Shown here: positions 20,014 to 28,412 of the stretch, in pieces
How the letters are laid out: every line of letters starts with the position of its first letter
Numbering within the stretch: position 1 is the stretch's first letter
Source: Variovorax sp. PBL-E5
GTDB lineage: Bacteria > Pseudomonadota > Gammaproteobacteria > Burkholderiales > Burkholderiaceae_C
Length of the DNA stretch: 64,000 nt
Assembly: GCF_901827185.1 (NCBI RefSeq)
Contig: NZ_LR594671.1
Location: 2,790,001 to 2,854,000, forward strand
Reading direction: 5' to 3'
The notes under the pieces: model-generated
Told to the model about the DNA's origin: nothing
Databases searched by the model: none
The model's input: the letters and a program-made list of their open reading frames with translations, nothing else
Program-made: the position numbers and the translations under genes

Positions 20014-20967
20014 TCAGTCTTCCCGCGTACCGAGCAGGCCCTTGGGCCTGAAGATCAGGATCAGCACCAGGAACAGGTAGGGCAGGATCGGCGCCACCTG
20101 CGAGATCGTGAGCTTGAGCAGTTCGTAGCCCGGTGTCTGCTCCGTCACGGCGACGCCGAGCGCTTGCAGCCCGGTCGCCAGCGACTGGTCCATCGCCACC
20201 GCGAAGGTCTGGATGATGCCGATCAGCAGCGAAGCCAGGAAGGCGCCCGCCAGCGAGCCCATGCCACCGACCACGACGACGACGAAGATGATCGAGCCGA
20301 CCGAGTTGGCCATGGCCGGCTCGGTGATATAGGTGTTGCCGCCGATCACGCCGGCCAGTCCCGCCAGCGCGGCGCCGCCGCCGAACACCAGCATGAAGAC
20401 GCGCGGCACGTTGTGGCCGAGCGCCTCGGCCATCTCCGGGTGCGTGAGCGCAGCCTGGATCACCAGCCCGACGCGGGTGCGCGTGAGCAGCAGCCAGACC
20501 GAGATCAGCATCAGCACGGCGACCAGCATGATGAAGGAGCGCGATTTCGGGAACTGGGTGCCGAACAGCGTGAAGAGCGGCCCCTGCAATTGCGTCGGCA
20601 AGCCGTAGGGCACGGTGGAGCGGCCCCAGATCAGCTGCACCAGTTCGAGGATCAGGTAGGACAGTCCGAAGGTCACGAGCAGCTCGGGCACATGGCCGAA
20701 CTTGTGCACACGCCGCAGGCTGTAGCGCTCGAAGGCCGCGCCGAGCGCGAACACGATCAGCGGCGCCAGCACCAGCGCCGGCCAGAAGCCGACCACGCCC
20801 GAGATCGTGTACGCCAGGTAGGCGCCGAGCATGTAGAAGCTGGTGTGGGCGAAGTTCAGCACGCCCATCATGCTGAAGATCAGCGTGAGGCCGGAACTCA
20901 GCATGAACAGCAGCAGCCCGTAACTCACGCCGTTGAGCAGCGAGATGACGAAGAATTCAACGTTCAT
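20014..20967 (-). CDS. livH: Branched-chain amino-acid-type ABC transporter permease LivH
   Basis: Membrane permease of 317 residues of the LivH group: LLNGVSYGLLLFMLSSGLTL at the N terminus, MMGVLNFAHTSFYMLGAYLA and VVVGGMGSLAGAFLASLLIG. It forms a heterodimer with LivM, encoded three bases downstream. It is separated from livK by a terminator-like hairpin at 20993-21021. Confidence 0.95.
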   Translation of the reverse strand: MNVEFFVISLLNGVSYGLLLFMLSSGLTLIFSMMGVLNFAHTSFYMLGAYLAYTISGVVGFWPALVLAPLIVFALGAAFERYSLRRVHKFGHVPELLVTFGLSYLILELVQLIWGRSTVPYGLPTQLQGPLFTLFGTQFPKSRSFIMLVAVLMLISVWLLLTRTRVGLVIQAALTHPEMAEALGHNVPRVFMLVFGGGAALAGLAGVIGGNTYITEPAMANSVGSIIFVVVVVGGMGSLAGAFLASLLIGIIQTFAVAMDQSLATGLQALGVAVTEQTPGYELLKLTISQVAPILPYLFLVLILIFRPKGLLGTRED

Positions 20968-20992
20968 CGGTCCTCGGGATCAAATGGAAATG

Positions 20993-21021
20993 AAAAAGGC
21001 CCGAGTGTTGAAGTCGGGCCT
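20993..21021 (-). terminator. Terminator-like hairpin between livK and livH
   Basis: On the minus strand an 8-bp perfect stem AGGCCCGA/TCGGGCCT with a 9-base loop is followed directly by TTTTTC, the form of an intrinsic terminator. It lies after the livK stop and before livH, so it would end some transcripts after livK and give more binding protein than permease. No separate promoter for livH is obvious in the short space. Confidence 0.75.
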
Positions 21022-21039
21022 CGACCGGTCAAGCCGCCA

Positions 21040-22278
21040 TCAGGGGCTGCCCGGCCGCTTCATCTGGCACGAGGTGGGCGTGCTGGCCACGTAGGCGTCG
21101 TAGTACTTCACCGGTGCCAGCGTGTAGCCGGTGTTCTCGGGGCTGTACGGGTACTTGGCGCTGGCCTTCTCCCAGCGGGCGATGTACAGGCCCTGCTGCA
21201 TCTGGTGATCGCTCTTGCGCAGTTCGACGTCGCCGTTGAAGCTCTTGAACTTCATGCCTTCCATGGCGGCGGCGACCTTGACCGGATCGGTCGACTTGGC
21301 CTTGACGAAGCCTTCCACCAGGGCCTGGAACACGGTGTAGACGTCGGAGGTGTAGAGATCGTCGTTGAACTTCTTCTTGAACTCGTTGGCATAGCGCTGC
21401 ATGTCGCCGCCCATGTTGTAGTGGGCATAGCCGACCTGGTAGACCTTGCCGTCGGAAGCCGCACCCATGGCGGTCGGCGTGCCGGTGGTCACGGCGTAGT
21501 AGGTATAGAACTTGACGTTGAGGCCGGCGTCGTTGGCGGCCTTGATCAGCAGCGCCAGGTCGGAACCCCAGTTGCCGGTGATCACGGTGTCGGCACCCGA
21601 GGCCTTGATCTTGGCGATGTAGGGCGAGAAGTCGCGCACCTGTGCGAGCGGATGGAGGTCGTCGCCGACGATCTGGATGTCCGGGCGCTTGGCCTTCAGG
21701 TCTTCCTTGGCGAACTTCGACACCTGCTGCCCGTGCGAGTAGTTCTGGCCGATGATGTAGACCTTCTTGATGTCCGGCTGGTCCTTCATGTAGGTGGTCA
21801 GCGCTTCCATCTTCATGGAGGTGTCGGCGTCGAAGCGGTATTGCCAGTAGCTGCACTTGCTGTTGGTCAGGTCGGGGTCGACGGCCGCGTAGTTCAGGTA
21901 GAGCGCTTCCTTGCCCGGGTTGCGCGCGTTGTTCTTTTCGAGCGCGTCGATGATCGCGAGCGCCGCACCCGAGCCATTGCCCTGCGCGACGTAGCGCGCG
22001 CCCTGGTCCATGGCCGAGCGCAAGGCGCTGGTGGTTTCCTGCGGGCTGAGCTTGTTGTCGATGCCGATGATCTCGAACTTCACGCCGGCCGCGTTCTTCT
22101 TGCTGAATTCCTCGGCGAAGAACTGGAAGGTCTTGAGCTGGTTGGTGCCGACCGAGGCCATCAGGCCCGACAGCGGATCGATCCAGGCGATCTTCACGGT
22201 TTCGCCCTTCTGGGCAAAGGCGCCGGTGGCGCTGGCGGCCAGAACGGCGGCGGTTACGAGTCTCAGGTGAAAGTTCAC
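21040..22278 (-). CDS. livK: ABC transporter substrate-binding protein LivK-type
   Basis: Periplasmic binding protein of 412 residues in the LivJ/LivK (type I receptor) family. A cleavable signal ends VLAASATGAFAQ at about residue 23, followed by VKIAWIDPLSGLMASVG, the usual ligand-lobe opening. VYIIGQNYSHGQQVSKFAKE and YTSDVYTVFQALVEG are typical later blocks. The start is GTG at 22278, with GGAG nine bases upstream; the ATG at 22305 would add residues before the signal. Two Cys (KCSYWQY and PTSCQM) may form a disulfide. The ligand is not determined; the cluster suggests aliphatic or aromatic acids rather than only leucine. Confidence 0.92.
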   Translation of the reverse strand: MNFHLRLVTAAVLAASATGAFAQKGETVKIAWIDPLSGLMASVGTNQLKTFQFFAEEFSKKNAAGVKFEIIGIDNKLSPQETTSALRSAMDQGARYVAQGNGSGAALAIIDALEKNNARNPGKEALYLNYAAVDPDLTNSKCSYWQYRFDADTSMKMEALTTYMKDQPDIKKVYIIGQNYSHGQQVSKFAKEDLKAKRPDIQIVGDDLHPLAQVRDFSPYIAKIKASGADTVITGNWGSDLALLIKAANDAGLNVKFYTYYAVTTGTPTAMGAASDGKVYQVGYAHYNMGGDMQRYANEFKKKFNDDLYTSDVYTVFQALVEGFVKAKSTDPVKVAAAMEGMKFKSFNGDVELRKSDHQMQQGLYIARWEKASAKYPYSPENTGYTLAPVKYYDAYVASTPTSCQMKRPGSP

Positions 22279-22541
22279 GATGTATGTCTCCTGGTCTGCT
22301 GTCAAGGCGAGATGAGGTTACAAGCCTTTGGCACCTCGCCCGTCAGGGAATGCCCGTAAGCGCCCTGCCGCCGGAGCGGTTTCTATCACCCATGCGACAG
22401 CGCCGCCCGCGCCGTTCTACCGGGCGGTAGGACGAGCCATCGCGGCCGATGCCATGGGCGCGCCGGCGCGCTCCCACCTCGTTTGGCGTATTGACGAAGC
22501 CCGACCGCCGGCGCTACATCGCGGCACGAGGAGGGAACGCC
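22279..22541. other. Divergent intergenic region between livK and the CHAT-lipase gene
   Basis: This 263-base gap separates two genes that point away from each other and must contain both promoters. I see the GGAG site of livK at the left and AGGAGG seven bases before the CHAT gene start at the right. I see no convincing inverted repeat, small gene or RNA structure in between. Confidence 0.5.
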
Positions 22542-25500
22542 ATGCCACCCGAGACACGGCCCGCAGAGATGAACGCGTTCGACCTGCTGATCCGCAGCCA
22601 CCTGGACGAGATCGCCACCGTGCAGCAGGGCGCCCGCGGCGCCGGCGCGGGCGACGGCTTCGACCCGGACCAGTACGCCGCGGCCGACGTGCTGAGCGTC
22701 CATTTCTCGGATGGCTCCGTGCTGCACACCTCGCCCGCCGAATTCGCCGCGCGCCATGCGTCCGCAGCATCCCTCGCCGCGGTGGTGGAAGCGCGCGGAC
22801 GAGGCGCCGACGGGCCGGCGCCGGCGCGTCCCGAGCACCGGCCCCGCGTGGTCCTTCCGTTCGAACTCCAGCGCCCGGCCGAGGCGACCCGCAGCGGCGG
22901 CGCCGGCCCGGCAGCTACACCCGTCGAGATGTACAGGATCGCGCGGCTGACGCCGCCGACGCTGCTCGACCGTCTCTACGACACCGGCGCGATCGCGACC
23001 GATGTCATCGACCGCTGGCTCGGTGCCAGGCCGATGCACGCAGGCGCATGGGTCGCGGCCGGGCTCTGCGCGACCTACGAAGACGCGGTGCTCGACGCCG
23101 GCGTGGGCCGCGCCGGCGGCTGCCTGCTCGAATGGGCGGCGGCCGAATGCGACTGGCGGCCGTGCGAGCTGTCGCAGGCGGCGCCGCGCGACAGGATCCT
23201 GCTGTTCCTCCACGGCACCGCGTCGAGCACGCGCGGCAGCTTCAGCCGGCTCTGGATGCCGGATGCCAAGGCGGACAGCGCGGAGCGAAAGACGGCCGCG
23301 CCGGATTTCCTGGCGCTCTGCAGCCGCTACGACAGCCTGCTCGCCTGGGAGCACCGCAGCCTGACCCGCAGCCCGATCGACAACGCCATCGAACTGCTCG
23401 AGGCGCTCGATGCCATGCCCGAGGCGGGCACCATCGATCTGGTGTCGCACTCCCGCGGCGGCATGATCGGTGAACTGCTGTGCCTCGCCGGTGCCGGCAG
23501 CATCACGACGACGCAATGGACGCAGCTCGAGGCGCTGTTCAAAAGGGCTTACGAAGGCGGCCACCCGGACGGCACGCCGGCCGACGGATCCCGGATCGAG
23601 CGCCTCTTCGCGCTGCTCGCCAAAGGCGCGCGCTTCAGGATCGGCACCTTCGTGCGGGTCGCCTGCCCGGCGCGCGGCACCTTGCTGGCCGACCGCCGCA
23701 CCGACCTGTACCTGTCGCTGATGCTGCGCGCCATCGGGCTGGCCTTCGGCACCAACGGCGTAACGATGTACGAGCGCTTCAACGGCTTCGTGCGTTCGCT
23801 GGTGGCGGCGCGCGGCGATGCGCGCAGCATCCCCGGGCTGGAAGCGATGATCCCGGGCTCGCCGCTGACCCTGGCGCTGAACGGCTGCACGGTGGTGCTG
23901 CCCGAACGCCTGCGCGTGATCGCGGGCGACAGCGACGGCCTCGGCTGGGGCGGCCTCACGACGATGTTGGGCGACCTCTTCTACGGCCTGCACGATCACG
24001 ACTTCGTCGTGCACACCCATTCCATGTTCGGCGGCTTCGAGCGCGCCGATGCCAGAAGCCTGCGCGTGGCCGACAAGTCGGTCACCCACTTCGGCTATTT
24101 CAAGGCCGACGCACTGTCGCGGCGGCCCTTGATGGGCGTGCTGGCCGGGCAGGACGACGGCTGGCTGTCGCTGGCCGAGGACGAGCGGCGCACGCGCGGC
24201 CTGCTGCAGGCGCTGACCGCCGATCCGCGTTCGCGCTGGCCGCGGCAGCGCTGGCTCGCAGCGATCGGCCAGATGCCGGCGCGGCCCGTGCTGGTGGTGC
24301 TGCCGGGCATCATGGGCAGCGAGCTGAGCTGTCTGGATGGCCAGCCCGGGGAACGCGTCTGGCTGTCTCCCTCGGCCGCGCTGAAGGGCGAACTCGCGAA
24401 GCTCGAGTGGCTGACGCAATCCGCGCAGGCGCTGGGCGCCTCCGGCCTGGTGGCGATCGCCTATGAACGCCTGCTGGAGCGCGCGAGCGCGCAGTTCAAC
24501 GTCGTGACCTTCCCCTACGACTGGCGCGCGCCGATCATGGACAGCGGCCGCGCGCTGGCCGGCCTGCTGCGCGACATCCGGCAGTTGGCGCCCGCGAACC
24601 CCATCCACCTGATCGCGCATTCCATGGGCGGGCTGGTCGCACGCGCCGCGCTGCTCCAGGATTCGCCCGCGCTCTGGACCGAGCTCAAGCAGCGCGGCAG
24701 CCGCCTCCTGATGCTCGGCACGCCCAATGCGGGCTCCTATGCGCCAGTCATGCTGCTGATGCAGCAGCATCGGCTCGGCCAGTGGCTCGCCATGGCGGCC
24801 CGCAAGGTCACGCCGGAGGACCTGGCCGGCTGGGGCGGCCGCTTCGAAGGCCTGATGGACATGCTGCCGCACGACGCCGATCCCACCTTCGGCGACTGGT
24901 TCGTCCCCGCGACCTGGGACCGGCTGCTGCGCGAGGACCGCCGCGCGCACGCGCCCGACCCGGGCACGCTGGAGCGCGCCGGCCGCTTCCGAGCGGCCAT
25001 GCAGGCGAGCTTTGCCGACCTGAAGAAAGATCCGAACGTCCTCTACGTCGCCGGCCAGGGCGACACCCCGGTGGCGCTGGTGAAGGTCGAGCCGCAAGCC
25101 TGGGCGGGCTTCGGCGAGATCGCGCAGACCGACACCGCCGGCATCGCCTTCGGCTATCGGCGCGAGGGCGACGGCACTGTCGGCTGGAACTCGACGCTCG
25201 ACGGCCAGCGCACCTGGTACGCCGCGTGCGGACATGGCGACCTGGCCGACCATGTCTCGGCCTTCGAGGCGTACTTCGAGCTGCTCCACACCGGCCGCAC
25301 CGCGGCGCTGCCGCAGCAGCGGCCGGTGTCGCGCGCAGCGCCCGATGCGGCCTCCGATGCGCCGCAGGCGCCGATGCTTCGCCCCGCCGAGGAAACGCTG
25401 CCGAGCCTGCCCGCCGATCCGATGGCCTTCCTGCTCGGCATGCGCTCGCAGGCGCCGGCTGCCACGGCGCCGCAGCCGATCGAGGTCCGGGTGGTGCACG

Positions 25501-28394
25501 GCAGCCTCGACTACGCACGCTTCCCGCTGATCGTCGGCCACTACCTGAACGAGCGGCTGATCGGCGCCGGCAAGCGCGTCGACGAGAAGCTCGGCGGGAT
25601 GCTGCAGCGGATGCTCGACCTGCACCTGTTCGAGGGCGCCTCGCGCACCGGCATCTACCTGCGTCCGAGGACCGAGGACGGCAAACCGCCCTCCTATCCC
25701 GGCACCCTGGTGCTCGGCCTCGGCACGGTGGGCGAACTGACGCCGGCTTCGCTGGCCGACACCGTCACGCGCGGCCTGCTGCGCTTCGCCTTCGAGCATG
25801 TGCATGTCGATCCCTTCGTCGACCGGCACGACCCGGTGCAGCTGCGCCTGTCGACGCTGCTGATCGGCACCCACGTGCATGCGATCTCGGCGCGCGACAG
25901 CCTGACCGGCGTGCTGAACGGCATCTGGCGCGCCGCCCAGCTGCTGGCGCGCGACGCACCGATCGGGCGGCCCGTGTGCCTGGCCGAAGTCGAGATCGTC
26001 GAGATCATCGAATCGGTCGCGCTCGATGCGGCCTACGAACTGCGCGACCTGCTGCGCCGCCCCGAGTGGCGCCAGCGGCTGACCTGGCGCAAGCAGGTGC
26101 TCGAGATCCGCGACGGCGGGCTCAGCGGCTACCGCCCGCGCTACTCGAACACCGTATGGCAGCGGCTGGTCGTGCAGAAGCAGGAAGGGCTGGCCGGGCT
26201 GCACTACTCGCTGATCGCCGAGCGCGCACGGGTCGAATCGACGCGCACCTTCTCCGACATCGGCAGTCTCGCGCCGTACATCGCGCGCGTCAGCAACGAA
26301 GAGGCGCTGCGCAGCGCCAGCGAAGGCAGCGGCACCGACCTGGGCCGCGTGCTGTTCCAGCTGCTGCTGCCGCAGGATCTGAAGAGCCGCATCGCCAACT
26401 TCGAGAACACGATCCTGGTGCTCGACGACGAGGCGGCCAGCCTGCCCTGGGAACTGCTCAGGCCGCCCGCGCGCGATGCCGGCCGGGTCGAGGAAGCCTT
26501 TCCGCTGGGCGTGCAGGCCGGCCTGATCCGGCAGCGCAGCACCGAGGATTTCCGCCGCCTGCCCAACATTTCCGACGGCTGGGATGCGCTGGTCGTCGGC
26601 GCGACGAGCACCGAGGGCTGGAAGAACGCGCAGGGCCAGCCGCTCGCCTATGCGCCGCTGGCGGGCGCGCTGCGCGAAGCCGAACTCGCGGTCGACGCGC
26701 TGACCGGTGACGATCGGCCCTGGCGCATCAAGCCGCTGATCGGCCCGCTCGTGACCTTCGAGCAGGTGCGCACCGAATTGCTGGCGCGGCCTTGCCGCCT
26801 GCTCCATCTGTGCGGCCACGGCGTGGTCGACCAGTGGGTGGCGAACGAGACCGTCCGGGGCGGAGAGCGCCGTCCGGTGACGAAGACCGGCATGGTGCTG
26901 AGCCATCAGCAGATCCTGACCGCGGCCGACGTGGACCAGATGGACCCGGCCCCCGAGTTCGTCTTCATCAACTGCTGCTACTCGGCGCGCGATTCGGCGG
27001 CCGATGCGGCATCGGCGGAGGGCCGGCGCAACTACCCCGTGCTGGCCGCCAGCCTGGCGCTGCAGTTCATCCGCATGGGCTCCAAGGCGGTGGTCGCCGC
27101 GGGCTGGCAGATCGAGGACGATGCCGGGCAGGCCTTCGCCACCTCGCTCTATCAGAGCCTGCTCGACGGCAGCACCTTCGGCGAAGCGGTCCATCGCGCG
27201 CGCAGCCATGTGTGGGACAGCAGTTCGCAGCGCGGCAACACCTGGGGTGCGTACCAATGCTATGGCGACGCCGAATGGCAGCTGGCCAAGAGCGAGGCGC
27301 GCGCCGGCGCCGCCGTCCGGCGCGAAGGAAGCTCGCGGCTGCGCGGCATCGAAAGCTGCATGAGTCCGCGCGAGCTGGCCCAGCGCGTGATGCAGGCGGT
27401 CGCGCTGGCCGGAGACAAGCCGCAGGCGGAGCTGAAATGGCAGCTGTCGGAGCTGGAGCGCAGCCTGGCCGACGATCCGGACCGCAAGAGCTGGCTCAAT
27501 GCCTCGGTGGTCCACACGGCTTTCGGCGAGGCCTATCGCGAGCTCGGCGCGCACCGCGATGCGCTGCGCTGGTTCCAGAGCGCTGCCCGCATCGCCTACT
27601 CGAAGCTCCAATTGCGCCAGATCGAGCTGATGGCGAATTCACTGTCCCGCATCGAGCAGGGCGATGGCGCGCCCGATCCGCACAACGCCTCGGCGGCGCT
27701 GCTGAAATGGCTCGACGGCCTGGCCGACGACAGCACGCGATGGCCGCTGCCGGCCGACGTTCCCGACGAGCAGGCGGTGAACGAGAGTGCCGCCTCCGAG
27801 CATCTGTGCCTGCTCGGCGGCGACAAGCTGCGCCAGGCTGCGAAGGACGGTGCGCAGCGCACCGCGCTGCTGGACCAGGCTGCGGATTGCTTCCGGCGCG
27901 GCTACGAGAACAAGTGCGGCAAGCCGCGCGACAGTGCCGACCGGCGTGCCTTCGCGCTGTCCAATGCCTTGCTGGCGGGCGCGCTCGCCGATCTGTCGCG
28001 CGGCGACGCGGCACCGGATGCGCAGCTGCATCGGGCGCTGCAGGAGGCGGTGTCCGATCTCATCGCAGAGATCGACGCCGAAAGCCTGTCGACGCGCTTC
28101 TGGCACTACACCAACACGCTCGAACTGCTGACGGCCAGCAACCTGCGCACGGCGGTCGACGGCGGTGCGACGAAGACCGATGAACTGGACCGCGCGCGCC
28201 GGCTGCTGCAAGGCGCGATGGAGCGCTGGCCTTCTCCCGCCGAGCGCGAAAGCCTGGAGCATCGCTTCCAGCTCATGAAGCAGGTCCTGGCAGCGGCCGA
28301 GCGCAGCGCCAGGGAACCCGAACTCGCGAAGCTCGCGCGCTGGGCCGACGATGCCCTGGCGTGCATTGCCAAGCCGCGGGCCGAGCGCCTCTGA
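22542..28394 (+). CDS. Giant multidomain protein: alpha/beta hydrolase + LCAT-like lipase + CHAT protease + TPR-like tail
   Basis: Cytoplasmic protein of 1950 residues without signal peptide. Residues about 215-500 form an alpha/beta hydrolase (oxyanion HG at 224-225, nucleophile Ser304 in SHSRGG, acids Asp463/465, His491/493). About 580-910 is an LCAT-type lipase: PGIMGSEL (588-595), FPYDWR, Ser694 in HSMGG, Asp877 in GDGTV, His898. About 980-1110 resembles the N-terminal domain of M17 aminopeptidases (TLVLGLGTVGELTP). About 1280-1580 is a CHAT caspase-like protease: LPWELLRPP, His1426 in LCGHG, Cys1478/1479 in INCCYS, the second aligning with the usual catalytic Cys. The rest is helical and TPR-like. 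ATG 22542 follows AGGAGG. The gene is alone on its strand. Role unknown; an effector or defence function is inferred. Confidence 0.88.
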   Translation: MPPETRPAEMNAFDLLIRSHLDEIATVQQGARGAGAGDGFDPDQYAAADVLSVHFSDGSVLHTSPAEFAARHASAASLAAVVEARGRGADGPAPARPEHRPRVVLPFELQRPAEATRSGGAGPAATPVEMYRIARLTPPTLLDRLYDTGAIATDVIDRWLGARPMHAGAWVAAGLCATYEDAVLDAGVGRAGGCLLEWAAAECDWRPCELSQAAPRDRILLFLHGTASSTRGSFSRLWMPDAKADSAERKTAAPDFLALCSRYDSLLAWEHRSLTRSPIDNAIELLEALDAMPEAGTIDLVSHSRGGMIGELLCLAGAGSITTTQWTQLEALFKRAYEGGHPDGTPADGSRIERLFALLAKGARFRIGTFVRVACPARGTLLADRRTDLYLSLMLRAIGLAFGTNGVTMYERFNGFVRSLVAARGDARSIPGLEAMIPGSPLTLALNGCTVVLPERLRVIAGDSDGLGWGGLTTMLGDLFYGLHDHDFVVHTHSMFGGFERADARSLRVADKSVTHFGYFKADALSRRPLMGVLAGQDDGWLSLAEDERRTRGLLQALTADPRSRWPRQRWLAAIGQMPARPVLVVLPGIMGSELSCLDGQPGERVWLSPSAALKGELAKLEWLTQSAQALGASGLVAIAYERLLERASAQFNVVTFPYDWRAPIMDSGRALAGLLRDIRQLAPANPIHLIAHSMGGLVARAALLQDSPALWTELKQRGSRLLMLGTPNAGSYAPVMLLMQQHRLGQWLAMAARKVTPEDLAGWGGRFEGLMDMLPHDADPTFGDWFVPATWDRLLREDRRAHAPDPGTLERAGRFRAAMQASFADLKKDPNVLYVAGQGDTPVALVKVEPQAWAGFGEIAQTDTAGIAFGYRREGDGTVGWNSTLDGQRTWYAACGHGDLADHVSAFEAYFELLHTGRTAALPQQRPVSRAAPDAASDAPQAPMLRPAEETLPSLPADPMAFLLGMRSQAPAATAPQPIEVRVVHGSLDYARFPLIVGHYLNERLIGAGKRVDEKLGGMLQRMLDLHLFEGASRTGIYLRPRTEDGKPPSYPGTLVLGLGTVGELTPASLADTVTRGLLRFAFEHVHVDPFVDRHDPVQLRLSTLLIGTHVHAISARDSLTGVLNGIWRAAQLLARDAPIGRPVCLAEVEIVEIIESVALDAAYELRDLLRRPEWRQRLTWRKQVLEIRDGGLSGYRPRYSNTVWQRLVVQKQEGLAGLHYSLIAERARVESTRTFSDIGSLAPYIARVSNEEALRSASEGSGTDLGRVLFQLLLPQDLKSRIANFENTILVLDDEAASLPWELLRPPARDAGRVEEAFPLGVQAGLIRQRSTEDFRRLPNISDGWDALVVGATSTEGWKNAQGQPLAYAPLAGALREAELAVDALTGDDRPWRIKPLIGPLVTFEQVRTELLARPCRLLHLCGHGVVDQWVANETVRGGERRPVTKTGMVLSHQQILTAADVDQMDPAPEFVFINCCYSARDSAADAASAEGRRNYPVLAASLALQFIRMGSKAVVAAGWQIEDDAGQAFATSLYQSLLDGSTFGEAVHRARSHVWDSSSQRGNTWGAYQCYGDAEWQLAKSEARAGAAVRREGSSRLRGIESCMSPRELAQRVMQAVALAGDKPQAELKWQLSELERSLADDPDRKSWLNASVVHTAFGEAYRELGAHRDALRWFQSAARIAYSKLQLRQIELMANSLSRIEQGDGAPDPHNASAALLKWLDGLADDSTRWPLPADVPDEQAVNESAASEHLCLLGGDKLRQAAKDGAQRTALLDQAADCFRRGYENKCGKPRDSADRRAFALSNALLAGALADLSRGDAAPDAQLHRALQEAVSDLIAEIDAESLSTRFWHYTNTLELLTASNLRTAVDGGATKTDELDRARRLLQGAMERWPSPAERESLEHRFQLMKQVLAAAERSAREPELAKLARWADDALACIAKPRAERL

Positions 28395-28412
28395 CGCGCG
28401 CCGCCGCCGTTC

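Noticed and set aside
18706..22359. A 1217-codon plus-strand frame opposite livGMHK
   Set aside because: Low-complexity His/Asp/Gln/Arg-rich shadow of genuine transporter genes; no domain.
22449..22541. An upstream start that would lengthen the CHAT-lipase protein by 31 residues
   Set aside because: The added residues are Arg-rich with no domain, and the internal ATG at 22542 has a strong AGGAGG site at proper distance.
22386..27611. A 1741-codon open frame on the minus strand opposite the CHAT-lipase gene
   Set aside because: It has no recognisable motifs, a composition of His/Arg/Gly/Ala-rich antisense sequence, and lies fully under a gene with clear catalytic motifs. High GC makes stops rare on the opposite strand.
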